Assembly (NCBI GenBank): GCA_009363875.1
Contig: CM018694.1
Span: 26,545,415 to 26,609,414 of the forward strand
DNA: 64,000 bases
Source of the DNA: Mikania micrantha
Lineage: Eukaryota > Streptophyta > Magnoliopsida > Asterales > Asteraceae
Reading direction: 5' to 3'
Shown here in pieces: positions 1 through 11,135 of the stretch. The position numbers and the translations under genes were made by a program. The notes beneath the pieces are model-generated. The model was given only the letters and a program-made list of their open reading frames with translations. It was not told the DNA's origin and made no database searches. Within the stretch, counting starts at the first letter, position 1; each line of letters starts with the position of its first letter.

Positions 1-554
1 AATTCTGCCCATGGCATCGCCATTGCTTCATCTCTTCCCTTAGCTCTTATCTGTGCGTTCCACCAGGTTAAAGCTCGCTTGCTGAAGGAACCAGCTGCAT
101 AGCGAACTTTATGATGTTCCGGACAACTGCTAATGTCCAGAGTATTTTCCATTTTCTCTAGCCATTGGATTAATCCAACAGCTCCTTCAACTCCGGTGAA
201 ACTTGGGGGTTTGCATCCTACAAAGGACTTGTAGGAGCAATCTGAAGTGTGACTATTGGTTCCACTAGCCTCTCCTGTAGTATGGCCAGAAGTGTTGCCA
301 TGGCCTTGAATCCTGTTTATCATCTCAGGGATGACATCCTTCAATTGACTAGTCAGTTGAGTGCTCAATAGTGTCGCCAAGGCGATAGTAGCAGGATCAA
401 TTATCTGAACATTGCTTGAGCCTGGTGGCGGAAAATGTGGAGGAGGAGGAGGTGGCGGTGGTGAATCTGCAGGAGAAGGTGTCGAAGAGTGGGGTGCAGA
501 TGTCTGAGGAGTAGGTACAGGTGTAGGCTGTCTTCTTGGCGGCATTCTGATCAT
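1..554 (-). CDS. Tekay-type gag, N-terminal part (runs off window)
   Basis: Reading the minus strand from 554 (or the second ATG at 545) gives the start of a Ty3/gypsy gag: an MPPRR start, a Pro-rich stretch, then blocks closely matching the intact gag at 43743 (CKPPSF, GLIQW, CPEHHKVRYAAG, ALTWWN). The frame is open to the window edge, so only the first ~185 codons are visible. It follows a PBS and LTR (715-4958) in the same orientation, so this LTR acts as the 5' LTR of an element extending to the left of the window. Gag would form the virus-like particle. Known from family: Tekay chromovirus. Whether the rest is intact cannot be seen. Confidence 0.85.
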   Translation of the reverse strand, partial: MIRMPPRRQPTPVPTPQTSAPHSSTPSPADSPPPPPPPPHFPPPGSSNVQIIDPATIALATLLSTQLTSQLKDVIPEMINRIQGHGNTSGHTTGEASGTNSHTSDCSYKSFVGCKPPSFTGVEGAVGLIQWLEKMENTLDISSCPEHHKVRYAAGSFSKRALTWWNAQIRAKGRDEAMAMPWAE

Positions 555-698
555 AACCAAAAGAATTTGGTTAGTGCAGTGATCGAATGCTGAAGACATA
601 ATGCATACTTAAGTCTTAAGTTCTCTATATGAGGGTCCCTAAGTTATAGCCTAGGCCAAACCGTTTAAGTAAATGACCTATTATTCTCTATAACCTTG

Positions 699-714
699 AG
701 CTTTGATACCAATC
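699..714 (-). other. Primer binding site (initiator Met-tRNA type)
   Basis: Immediately inside the LTR, the minus strand reads TTGGTATCAAAGC, one base off the TGGTATCAGAGC primer site used by the other Tekay copies here. It marks the 715-4958 LTR as a functional 5' LTR of the element lying to the left. Confidence 0.8.
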
Positions 715-962
715 TGTCACACCCCGAGCCGGCGGGGTTGGATCGGAGTCCCCGCGGGGTTGGATCGGAGTCCCCGTCGGGCGGAAGGTTCCCGGGGCGT
801 GATATCGCGGGTGATAATCATGATGATCAGATTGTTTACATAGCATCAATGTTCAAGAATAACTAAAGCACAATCAAATGATAACTAGGATTACAAAGTT
901 AAATTACAATATCAATGTTCTGCAATTTAACTAAGTAAACCTATCAAAAGAATAAATGTTTA

Positions 963-984
963 TATCTTGTATATGTACAAGATA
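963..984. other. Conserved LTR hairpin, LTR at 715-4958
   Basis: Inverted repeat TATCTTGT and ACAAGATA around a 6-base loop, about 250 bases from the LTR end. The same stem with different loops occurs at 13301, 43335, 52116 and 61634. Confidence 0.7.
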
Positions 985-1236
985 TCAAAAGTAATGTGTA
1001 TCATCAACAAAAGATGTGCTTCCAAAAAGTCTACTAGGTCCTCTATCTGGGCAGCCTAGTATGAAATTCCGAGAGCTTAAGCTTAAACCTGTTCTTCACC
1101 TGAGAAAGCATGTAAAAAGACCATGTCAACACAACGGTTGGTGTGTTCATAAAGTTTATAAGTTTAAAAATAGTTTCACAAACCTCTTTCAGTAAAACCT
1201 TAACCTCATTAACTCCACATGTAATATCCAAATCGG

Positions 1237-1257
1237 TATGCTTATATATAGGGCATA
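1237..1257 (-). promoter_or_regulatory. Conserved TATGC..TATATATA..GCATA block
   Basis: Quasi-palindrome with TATGC and GCATA arms around an AT core. It is one of nine copies in the window, each beside a GTGGTGGGATG-like flank. Function unknown; it resembles a TATA element but lies far downstream of the canonical LTR promoter. Confidence 0.6.
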
Positions 1258-1639
1258 TGTAAGAGAACAAGCCCTAGCCAACATCCCACCACATACTAAT
1301 TCGGATATGACACTGGTATTAATAATAATTAAGCATTTTACCTACTAATCAACTCGTTCCTCATCAAAGCCTTTTGTTTTCTGTTTCGAAGTTTACAAGT
1401 TTATAGTGTTCTCAAGTGTTAGTTTTAAAGTATGTTTATCAAGCATCAAGTTTCACACGGACATAGTTTAGCAGTCCCTAATCCCATACATGAATACAAG
1501 CTCTGCACTAGCAGTCGTTTAGCAATTACGTAGCTCACGGATTAGTTAAGCTTAGTGTAGCAATTACGTGTCTCCTATACAAGATACAAGCTCTGGGCTA
1601 CCAGTCGTTTAGCAATTACGTATCTCATACATAGACACA

Positions 1640-1990
1640 AGCCTTGCATACATAAATAATCCAGCAATTACATATCTCCTATAAGCAGACAAAAGCTCTG
1701 GAATACTAGAAGTTTAGCAATTACATGTCTCTTATATAGTTAATAGCTTAGCATCGTTATGTTTATGTTTAGCAATTACATACCTCATATAAGCAGACAA
1801 AAGCTCTGGAATACCAGAAGTTTAGCAATTACATGTCTCTTATATCTAGGTAATAGCCTGGTATCGTTCCGTTTATGTTTAGCAATTACATACCTCATAT
1901 AAGCAGACAAGAGCTCTGGAATATCAGAAGTTTAGCAATTACATGTCTCTTATATCTATGTAATAGCCTAGTATCGTTACGTTTATGTTT
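1640..1990. repeat. ~112-bp tandem repeat within LTR
   Basis: Three diverged copies of a unit built from AGCAATTACATG, AAGCTCTGGAATA and GTTTATGTTT blocks. Shorter related pieces continue on both sides (about 1480-2060). It lies between the GTGAGT donor and the TATATATA block, as do the unrelated minisatellites in the other Tekay LTRs. Confidence 0.75.
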
Positions 1991-2879
1991 TTACATGTAT
2001 CTCACCCCATAGGTACAAGCTCTGGGCTACCAGAAGTTTAGCAATTACGTAGCCTATGGTTAGATACATGTACAATGTTTCATGCGCAAGTAATAGTTTC
2101 CAAGAATAAACTTTCAAGTGTTCACACAATGATTCATAAGTATCAAGTATCATGTTTAAACGTATCACATCACAATCATCAAGTATCATGTTTAAGCATA
2201 TCGTATCACAGGCATCTCATCTCATATTTAAGTATCATATCTCATATAAAAGCATCACGTCTCATAAGTAACCAACAATTGATATCAACTATTAAGCTTA
2301 AAATATAAGTTTCAACATAAGTATCATGATTATGTTTAAAGCATTAGGTAACATTTCAACAATTTATGAAAATGTTTGACATGCTTCTCAGTCCCGAAGT
2401 AAAACAAATAAGTTTAAAAGGGGACAAATGAACTCACCTTGTGTCCGTAGTGTTTGACTAGGTGGAATAAGTATGCACGCTCTCTTTGTTTGCACTTGGT
2501 ATAATGTTCACGCTCCTGTATTGATTTAATAATGTTGTAGTTTATAAGTATGCGTTTGTAAGGATTTGTTGCGCGTGTAAGTATTAGTCCTAAGTTTGAC
2601 CAACATACGCAAGTATTGTTCATTATCCGGCCCAAATTCATTACTTTGTGAAATGAAGTGTTGGATTTTCATCATCGTTCGAGTTCTCATACTTGCTTGT
2701 TAATCACAACTTATCATTTGTATATATAGCTTTTAAAACTTTATGTAGTCTGTTTGAAACTTATTATTCCTTTATAACAAACATAATGCATATTTCATAA
2801 ATGTGTTTGTTCATTGTTTTCATCATTTCTCTCGTTCATTCATACGTTTATTAATTATTTAAAATCCATTGAGCCGTAT

Positions 2880-3260
2880 AACTTATTGGGCCCTTTTATG
2901 ATAATATTAGGCCTACAAATTATGTGGGTGGGCCGGTTATGTGTATTGGGCCTATCTATTATAATGAGCCATCATAGATTCATAACCAATGAACAAGGTG
3001 ATAAAACAAAGTGTTCAAGTTTCACTCGAATGGGCCAAGGTCACTTGGGCCGAATATAGTGGGTCCTTGGGCCGTTGATGTCTTGTGGGCTTAGGCTAAG
3101 TATTCGTGGGCCATTAACATGTGTGTGGGCCAAAGAGCAAAGGATTGAGCCTACTCCAATTTGGGCCGATTATTGGGCCAGTTGTAGAACCAAGTTGGGC
3201 TCGTGGTTTATACATGTGCCAATGATGAAACCATACTCGGCCGATACACCCTTGGTGGGC
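2880..3260 (-). promoter_or_regulatory. GGCCCA (site II-like) motif array in LTR
   Basis: About ten TGGGCC/GGCCCA hexamers in under 400 bp, nearly all reading GGCCCA on the element's sense strand. In plants this hexamer resembles the UP1/site II motif bound by TCP factors; binding here is inference. Confidence 0.5.
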
Positions 3261-3304
3261 TTTAATTGATTTCAGCCGAAGTATACTAAAGAATCAACTA
3301 GGGC

Positions 3305-3735
3305 AGCGAACCTTTAGGTTCTTTTGGCAAGTTCGGTGACCACTTCAATATCATGGGTTCGGTGAGGACCCAAGGGTTCGGCCGAGGATGTAGGTTCGCC
3401 CAGATCTTAGTTCATGGCCCACATAAGGTTCGTTCCATGGGAGTCGAGGGTTCGGCAATGGTTGGCCTAATAAGGTTGGCTGTAGTCCACCCAACGAACC
3501 TTAGGGTTCGTGAGGGTTAAGGTTCAGTCGCCCATGCAAGCAAAAGGGTTTGTGTGATACAATAAGGTTAGTGACCACCAACAGGAACATTCGGTACTCC
3601 TTAGGGCTCGCCTAGGGTTCGTGACTTAGGGATGGTTCGTAGCCAGCCAAAGGGTTCGTGGCCGCATGCAGAGAAAAAGGAAAAGGGTTCGGCAAAGTAT
3701 CGCACAGGATCGACTCGACCTAGGTTCGCTCATCA
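3305..3735 (-). promoter_or_regulatory. CGAACC motif array in LTR
   Basis: More than a dozen GGTTCG hexamers (CGAACC on the sense strand) packed just downstream of the first donor-like site (3928). Matching arrays sit at the same relative place in LTRs at 10280 and 40740. Confidence 0.6.
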
Positions 3736-4145
3736 ATCTCCGACGAACCTGTCTTCAGTGGTATCATCATCATCAAGCTGTAAGTGTTCCAATCCATGGT
3801 GAACCACAGACGATGGTTAGCCCTCGAAGATAACAAGGGTGGGTGTGTGTTCATTAAACCAGTTTGAGGTGGTGGTCGAACAAAAATGTCAACTAACCCT
3901 CATTTTCAGCCCTTTCAACACTTCATACCTCGAAAATGGTTGGACAAATTCGTAGATCCGCTGTACTTCTATGTAGAGCTCGTCAAGGGCTTCGCGTGGG
4001 TTCAAGAATCACTCAAATCCGTTGAGAAATGAGCTAGATATGGTGGATTGAAGCTTGAATGTGGTGGTGAGAAGGTGGGCTCCGAATTCAGAGAGAGAGA
4101 TATGAGTAGGTGATGAATTAAATGAAAATAAATGCTTGTGAGTGG

Positions 4146-4153
4146 TTTTTATA
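4146..4153 (-). promoter_or_regulatory. LTR TATA box
   Basis: Minus strand reads GGGGTATAAAAACC, followed by a CT-rich leader with a CTCTCTCTCT run. It aligns in position with TATA boxes at 9878 and 53722 in related LTRs. Confidence 0.65.
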
Positions 4154-4975
4154 CCCCGTGTGTATTCGGGTTCGTTTCGGTTGCTTGGTTCACGTTTTCG
4201 TCGCGTATCCGGCACGTTACGCGCATTTTTTGTAAATTAAATAAAAATATTAGTTTCATTTTAACTATTTGAAAGTTATTTATTTCTAAAAAGTAACAAA
4301 TTAAAATTTTATTAATTTATTTATCGAATTTAATTATTTTTACGCGTTTCATTAATTTTCGCTTTTCGTTAGTTTGCTTCGCGATTTAATAAAATAGTTT
4401 TGTTAAATTTTGTTTTATGATGAGTTTCAAAATTGTAAAATAAGAAATATTATATTTCCTTAAGTTTATGATCGTTCGTTTCGTTTTCGTTGTCGTTTCG
4501 TCAGATTGCGTCGCCATCGCGCGTATTCGTTCGAATCGTCATTCGAACGAACACGTCGATGGTTTGGCTTTCTGATTCTTGTTTTCTACCGTTAAGTCAT
4601 TATTTCAGAACGTTAAACTTTCATAATCATTCGTACAGATCGTCACCTATACGAATAATTAGTCAGTTTAGCTTTCCGGAATAATAACCGTTAAGGTTTT
4701 GTTTTGCTTAACCTCACATACGTTTACACAAAATAGTATCACATCAAGTAGTTATGTTTCAACACTGTGTTGTCTGACATGTTTCTGACTGTTAAACCCT
4801 AAGGTTTAAGTCAGATTCAGACAATCGTTTAATAGTTTCATGTTGAATCCAAATGCATCAATAGTATAAACATAGTTTCAGGTAAAGTGTACCTGAGTTA
4901 CTGTACAAGTTTACTGTTGCGATCACTGTTCCGGCACGCGTCCGGCACTGATGTTACAGTCTCCCCTTGTTAGAG

Positions 4976-4994
4976 AAATTTCGTCCCGAAATTT
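4976..4994 (-). other. Stop-codon palindrome before PPT
   Basis: AAATTTCG and CGAAATTT arms around three bases, overlapping the pol stop codon; identical arms follow the intact pol at 48421. The purine-rich PPT (minus AAGGGGAGAC) lies between it and the LTR. Confidence 0.7.
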
Positions 4995-7900
4995 AAGACT
5001 CGTTATTCGATACAACTTCCTCTGTAAAGAGTTGGGGATACTTGTTCTTCATGTGATCTTCACGTTCCCAAGTAAACTCGGGTCCGCGCCTTGAGTTCCA
5101 ACGAAATTTAACGATAGGAATACGGCTTCGCCTCAGTTGCTTAACCTTGCAATCCATAATCTCCAATGGTTCTTCAACAAAACGTAAGTGTTCATCCAAT
5201 TGAATCTCTCCAATTGGTATGATAAGAGTTTCATCAGCAAGACATTTCTTCAAGTTTGAGACGTGAAACACGTCATGTACACCACTAAGTTCATCCGGTA
5301 AGCTCAATCTGTATGCTACAGGACCAATACGTTCAATGATCTCGAATGGTCCCACGTATCGTGGTGTTAGTTTGCCTTTCTTTGCGAATCGAACTACACC
5401 CTTCCATGGGGAAACCTTCAACATGACACGGTCTCCCACTTGGAATTCCAACGGCTTGCGCCGTTTATCGGCATAGCTCTTTTGTCTGCTTCGTGTTGCT
5501 TGTAGCCTTTGTTGTATCTGAGCAATCTTGTCTGTAGTTTCTTGGATAAGTTCTGGCCCAATGATACGATTATCTCCCACTTCTGACCAACAGATCGGCG
5601 ACCGACATTTCCGACCATAAAGAGCCTCGAATGGGGCACAAATGATGCTACTGTGATAACTGTTGTTATAGGAGAACTCGATTAGTGGCAAGTGAGAATC
5701 CCAATTACCACCGAAGTCTAGAACACAAGTCCTTAACATGTCCTCCAGGGTCTGAATAGTACGTTCGCTTTGACCATCTGTTTGTGGACGATAAGCTGTA
5801 CTCAAGTTTAATTGCGTCCCCAGAGATTTCTGTAACGATTTCAAGAACCGTGATGTAAATCTGCTATCACGATCTGAAATGATAGACAATGGCACACCAT
5901 GGCGTACCACTATCTCATTGATGTAAAGCTTCGCTAGTTTATCCATCGTGTAAGTCTCTCTCATTGGCAAGAAATGAGCAGACTTGGTTAATCGATCAAC
6001 GATAACCCAAATGGTGTCATGCCCATGGAAGTGCGGGGTAGCTTGGTAACAAATTCCATAGCTATTTGTTCCTACTTCCACAGTGGAATTTCAGGCTGTT
6101 CCAGTAAACCTAACGGTTTCTGGTGTTCTGCCTTTACTTTAGCACACGTAAGGCATCGGCCAACATACTCAGCTATGTCTTTCTTCATGCCCGGCCACCA
6201 ATAAAATGACCGTAAGTCTTGATACATCTTATCAGCACCGGGATGCACTGAGTACTTGGTTTTGTGTGATTCATCAAAAATAAGTTTCCTTAACTCGTCA
6301 ACTGCAGGGATCCAGATACGATCCTTGAAGTAAACAAGTCCATCAGATTTTGTTTCCAAATGTTTCTCCACTCTACAATCTAAGTCTTTCTTCAAGTTTC
6401 CTCGTTCAACCGCTTCTTGTTGTGCTTGCATGATGTGGTGGTGTAAGCTTGTCTGCACAGTCATTCCCATTGCTCTGACGCGCAAGGGTTTGACTCTTTC
6501 CTTCCGGCTCAAGGTATCAGCAACAACGTTTGCCTTGCCCGGATGGTACTTGATTACACAGTCGTAGTCATTCAGAAGTTCAACACAACGTCGCTGTCGC
6601 ATGTTGAGTTCCTTCTGATCAAATATGTGTTGCAGACTTTTGTGATCAGTGAATATGGTACACTTGGTGCCATATAAGTAATGTCTCCAGATCTTTAAGG
6701 CAAATATCACAGCTCCCAGTTCCAGATCATGAGTAGTGCAATTCTTCTCATGAATCTTTAGTTGTCTCGAAGGCGATAACTTTGTCTCGCTGCATAAGTA
6801 CACAGCCAAGTCCCTGATGGGATGCATCACAATACACAACAAAGTCATCACAACCATCTGGGAGAGATAAGATCGGAGCATCACATAGCTTTTGCTTCAA
6901 AATCTGAAAGGCTTCTTCCTGTTTCTGTTCCCAAACAAACGGCTCGCTCTTCTGTGTCAGCTTTGTGAGTGGCAAGGCTATCTTCGAAAAGTTCGAGATA
7001 AACCTTCTGTAATAGCCCGCTAAGCCTAGAAAAGAATGTATCTCCGTCGGTGTCTTCGGAGTGTCCCAATCTTTTATTGCCTCGATCTTGGCAGGATCAA
7101 CGTGTATTCCCTCACTGTTAACAACGTGGCCTAGGAATTGAACCTCTTTTAACCAAAACTCACATTTAGAAAATTTGGCATAGAGTTTCTCTTCCTTTAA
7201 CAGTTTCAAGATCGTTCTAAGATGTTGCTCGTGTTCTGCTTTGCTTTTAGAATAGATCAATATGTCATCAATGAAAACAATAACAAATTGATCTAAGTAC
7301 GGCTTACACACACGGTTCATGAGATCCATGAAAACCGCGGGTGCATTCGTCAAACCAAAAGGCATCACTATGAACTCATAATGCCCGTATCTGGTACGAA
7401 ACGCCGTCTTCGGCATGTCTTCATCTTGTACTCTGAGCTGGTGGTATCCGGAACGCAGATCAATCTTCGAAAAGTATTGAGCTCCGTGCAATTGATCAAA
7501 CAAATCATCAATCCTCGGTAATGGATACCGATTCTTGATGGTTAGTTTGTTTAACTCCCTGTAGTCTATGCACATACGAAAAGATCCATCCTTCTTTTTC
7601 ACGAAGAAAACCGGAGCTCCCAAAGGTGAGTAGCTCGGTCGGATGAAACCTTTATCAAGCAGTTCCTGTAACTGGTTAGATAGTTCCTGCATCTCCGAAG
7701 GTGCTAACCTGTAAGGAGATTTAGTAACAGGTGTTGCTCCAGGAATCAGTTCAATACGAAACTCTACCGGTCGCACAGGAGGCAAACCAGGTAGATCTTC
7801 AGGAAACACCTCAGGATATTCTTTCACTATCGGTACGTCTTGTATCGTTTTCTTGTCTTTCTCTTTCTTCACCACGTGAGCCAAGAATGCTATGCACTTC

Positions 7901-8490
7901 TTTTGCAGACACTTACGTGCTTTTATGCATGATATGATCTTTACGTTTCTCTTTGCTTGATCCCCACGAACTTCCAATACACGATCATCCGTTACTGGAA
8001 TCCGAAGTAGCTTTTCAGAACAGATGACTTCAACTCTATTGAGTGATAGCCAATCCATCCCCACGATGATGTCGAAACTGCCCAACTCCATCGGCAACAA
8101 GTCGATGGATAATGTATGATCTATAAGTGTAAGTGGGCAGTTCCTAAGTATTGTGTTAACTGTAACTTGTTTCCCATTCGCTACTTCGATAATGTAAGGA
8201 GATTCTAAAGTTTCCTCACTAAGGCTAAGTTGTCATGCAAAATCTGATGAAATAAAACTCTGGTCTGCACCAGTATCAAATAGTACAGATGCATAAGAGT
8301 CATGTAAAATAAATGTACCAGTGACCACATTAGGGTCTTGGCGTGCAACATTGGCTCCAATGACGAAAGCTCGTCCGCGAGGTGCTTGTGCTCCAGGTTG
8401 CACTCTCTTTGGACAGTTGCGGGAGAAATGACCTGTTTCCCCGCATGTGTAGGATCCCCTGTTGTTGTTGACTGGATCCTGTGGTGGTGG
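4993..8490 (-). pseudogene. Tekay gag(C-term)-pol, broken
   Basis: Collinear with the intact polyprotein at 43743-48422. In sense order: a CCHC knuckle (YTCGETGHFSRNC, first Cys lost to Tyr/Ser context), protease LFDTGADQS, RT with FIDD, RNase H, integrase with the HHCC motif and DDE core, and a chromodomain-like C-terminus. Lesions: TGC to TGA after the protease (about 8233), a frameshift in RNase H (about 6770), TGG to TAG before the integrase core (about 6077) and a frameshift near 6020. The upstream gag is missing: similarity stops at about 8490, where different LTR-like DNA begins. Not functional as an autonomous element. Confidence 0.9.
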
Positions 8491-8496
8491 TGGAGG

Positions 8497-9209
8497 TAGA
8501 CCTACAATCTACCAAGTGAGGTTTGTCAAACCAAATAGATTTATCTTCAACTACCACGCTTTGCACTATGGCAAACTAAACGGTTCGATATGTAAGGACT
8601 TGTAATGCTATGTTCGCACTTATCGTAAATAGCTAACTCATGCAAGTGATATGTATCTAAAATGTTTTTTTGCACATGTTTTCTTCCCCCAAAACAGTTA
8701 AAATAAGAAAAGGGGGCCGTGTACGCACCTTTGATAGCAAACAGAATGATCACACGTTCGCGAAATCACGTAGATAAGCTTATACGAAGAATCTGTGTTT
8801 TAACAATAACGTTGTGTTATCAGGAATGTCAAATCGTATTCGTAATCACATACATGTCAACACATGTATGTTTGTTTGTTTGAAACGTACATATAAAGTA
8901 CGTACAACTTTGAGTTCGTTTATTTAAATCGTATAAGTAGATACAATTTCTTTAAAACACGCGTACTTATACGTGATTACGTTTCGGGTTCAAAATGTAA
9001 ATTTTATCATTTCGTTTTGTTCGAAATTAAATTCTGGTTCCAACGCAATTCGAACGGATTAAATCAGAGTTAGAACGAGAAAGTTATGATTAAAATTCTA
9101 AAAATTGGTTTAAATCTCAAAATCTGTCAAGGGCAAGGATCGAACCCTTGACCTCTATGTGACAACCAGTACTAGACCGTCCGGCAAGTCCGTACGGTGT
9201 GTGTACTTT
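8497..9209 (-). repeat. Unassigned LTR-like fragment at a chimeric junction
   Basis: Non-coding. The minus strand near 8735-8690 reads GGTGCGTAC..GGCCCCCTTTTC, resembling the conserved GTGAGTTCAT..GCCCCTTTTC block of the Tekay LTRs, so this is probably a truncated minus-strand LTR. The right boundary with the next LTR is not visible and is set only approximately. Confidence 0.4.
9127..9200 (-). other. tRNA-like segment (A-box and B-box-like)
   Basis: The minus strand has an A-box-like TTGCCGGACGGTCTAGTACTGG-type start (shown in part here) and, about 30 bases on, GGTTCGATCCT, near the B-box consensus. A stem GTCAAGGG / CCCTTGAC closes around it. It lacks a clear acceptor stem, so it is read as a degenerate tRNA-derived piece inside repeat DNA, not a tRNA gene. 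Confidence 0.35.
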
Positions 9210-9877
9210 CATCATTTACTGTGTGTAAATACAGTGCGTAAACAGTTGTGTGACAACATAACTCTGAAAACGAACCACAGTTGTATGTGTATAAGTGAAA
9301 ACTTAATTACAGTAAATACAACAACTCAAGAGAAACAGCAGTGTGCAATCAAATAACGAAAACAAATCGGTTGCGATCTGATATCCATAGATGACAGAAA
9401 TCAGATGGCCGACAATTCAGTGTGAAAACAATGTGATAACAGGACGTTTAGTCGAGTCCGACAGTGAGGAAACACAATTCAAACTTAATTTACAGTGGTG
9501 TTTTAGAATAACGAACTGACAGTGTGTTTGCGTGGGTGACGATTCACACAAACATATATGTGAGTTTAACGTTCTGAACAATAACTGATAAGTAGAAAAC
9601 CAAATCAGAAAGTGAAACGTACGATCGTGTTCATACAGTTAGCGCTCTGTACGAAAACGCGCGTAAGTGACGTTTTCTGACGAAACGGAAACGAAACACG
9701 ACACGAACGAAAGTAAATTAATAAAATAAAATAAATAACATTTTTACAATTTTGAAACTCATCAAAATAATTAATTAACTTCTTATATTTTAAAACATTT
9801 AAATTACGCGTTTAAATTCCGGAAACGCGACGGAATCACGAACCGAGCAACCGAAACAAACCCGAATACCCCGAGGG

Positions 9878-9885
9878 TATATAAA
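9878..9885 (+). promoter_or_regulatory. LTR TATA box
   Basis: GGGTATATAAACACC followed after about 40 bases by a CTTTCTCTCTCT leader. It is the best TATA box among the Tekay LTRs here. Confidence 0.7.
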
Positions 9886-10279
9886 CACCAAATGAGGGTG
9901 TTTTTCTCATTTGGTGGCTGCCCTTTCTCTCTCTAAAGGTGTATTCACGAACCTATTTTCTCACACTAGAATTCTAACTTACAATCCTCATATCTTGCTC
10001 GTTTGTGGACGGATTTGGGCGTTCTTGGTGTCCACACGAAGCTCTCGACCTTCTCTACAAGGAAGTACAGCAGATCTAAGCATTTACTCAGCTGAATTCA
10101 AGGTATGATCAAGAGAAAACTTCGGGAATTAGGGTTTTCTCTAGCTTTTGTTCGATCAGCCCATATGACCGAGTTACCACTCTTGTAAACCAACCATTAA
10201 GCTTGCGAAAGTCGATCTGGTTCACCATTGATGTGAGGACTTCACCATGGTTCGACATTTGCTCGATGAAGAGGGTGAG

Positions 10280-10870
10280 ACTGAAACAGGTTCGTGGCCC
10301 ATGGCCGAACCTGCAACTCTGGCCGAACCCACTCTCTCAGCGAACCTTCATCATCAGGGGCCAACCAACAAACCCATCTGCATGAAGACGAACCTGCAAG
10401 GTTTTCCCGAACCCTTAGATGCTATGGCCGAACCTTGGATGTGTGTTACGTCACCACTGAACCTTCATAGTTTCTTGAACACAGACGAACCCAACTGCCG
10501 AACCCATGTTGTCCACAAACCTTCCTTCTGCGAACATGGAAGCCACCGAACCTAGTCATTTTGAACCCAAGAGGTTCGCTGCCCCTGGATGGCCGAGCCA
10601 TGTTTATGCGGCTGCCCCTAGTCGACCACCTTAGAACCTCTCGGCCAAGGCCTCCTAAAACCCTGCATCTTTCCCTTCGGCAGCTCCCATTCAATTGGCT
10701 AAGTGAAATCGGTTGGTCCACACTCGCCTTAGGCCCAACAGAAATCATGTGAATACTTTGGCCCAACCGTGTGGCTCACATACATAACATTTCCTTCGGC
10801 CATGGGATTTATTCGGCCCACAACTCAGTGAATTAGCTCAATCAATTTAGTCGAACCCAATAATTATTCG
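10280..10870 (+). promoter_or_regulatory. CGAACC motif array in LTR
   Basis: About fifteen CGAACC/CGAACCC hexamers on the sense strand, starting ~180 bases after the donor-like site at 10103. Flanking bases differ between units, so this is a motif array and not a simple tandem repeat. Confidence 0.6.
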
Positions 10871-11135
10871 GCCCAGAAACTACGTTGGCCCAAGACCACA
10901 TAGAGTCGGCCCTTATACATGCACCATGGGCTCAAACCTTTAACAGTTAGCCCTTGCAATGCAACTGGCCCATTTACACCATGAGTTCGCCCAATATTGC
11001 AATCGACTAAATGACATGATCCGGCCCATGTCGGCCCAATGGGCCCATGGTCCTTGTAAATTTGGCCTAGCCCATAAACACTTGATCCGACTCAAGCACA
11101 TATAATGGATCTATGATCTAATTCGGCCCAATTAA
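10720..11135 (+). promoter_or_regulatory. GGCCCA motif array in LTR
   Basis: At least nine GGCCCA hexamers on the sense strand, including a tight cluster CGGCCCATGTCGGCCCAATG near 11030. It directly follows the CGAACC array, the same order as in the LTR at 715-4958. Confidence 0.5.

Larger units (their letters stand above)
715..4958 (-). repeat. Tekay LTR shared by two elements (4,244 bp)
   Basis: On the minus strand it starts TGTAACATCAGTGCCGG at 4958 and ends in GTGTGACA at 715, the same termini as the intact element's LTRs. It has a pol 3' end, stop-codon hairpin and PPT on one side and a PBS plus gag on the other, so it is 3' LTR to one internal region and 5' LTR to another. Inside, in sense order: TATA box (4146-4153), CT-rich leader, donor-like GAG/GTATG at 3928, GGTTCG/CGAACC array (3305-3735), GGCCCA array (2880-3260), donor AAG/GTGAGT at 2437, tandem repeats (1640-1990), the conserved TATATATA block (1237-1257), acceptor CTCAG at 1100, a TATCTTGT hairpin (963-984) and a 26-bp duplication near the end (about 733-780). 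Confidence 0.9.

Noticed and set aside
3305..3735. GGTTCG arrays as RNA polymerase III B-boxes
   Set aside because: The hexamer matches the B-box start, but the following ANNCC is missing in most units and no A-box is spaced upstream. Only 9127-9200 fits better.
10247..10766. Overlapping open frames of ~100 codons on both strands in the LTR
   Set aside because: Composed of CGAACC/GGCCCA array translations (Pro, Glu, Arg rich); no domain and no match to a family.
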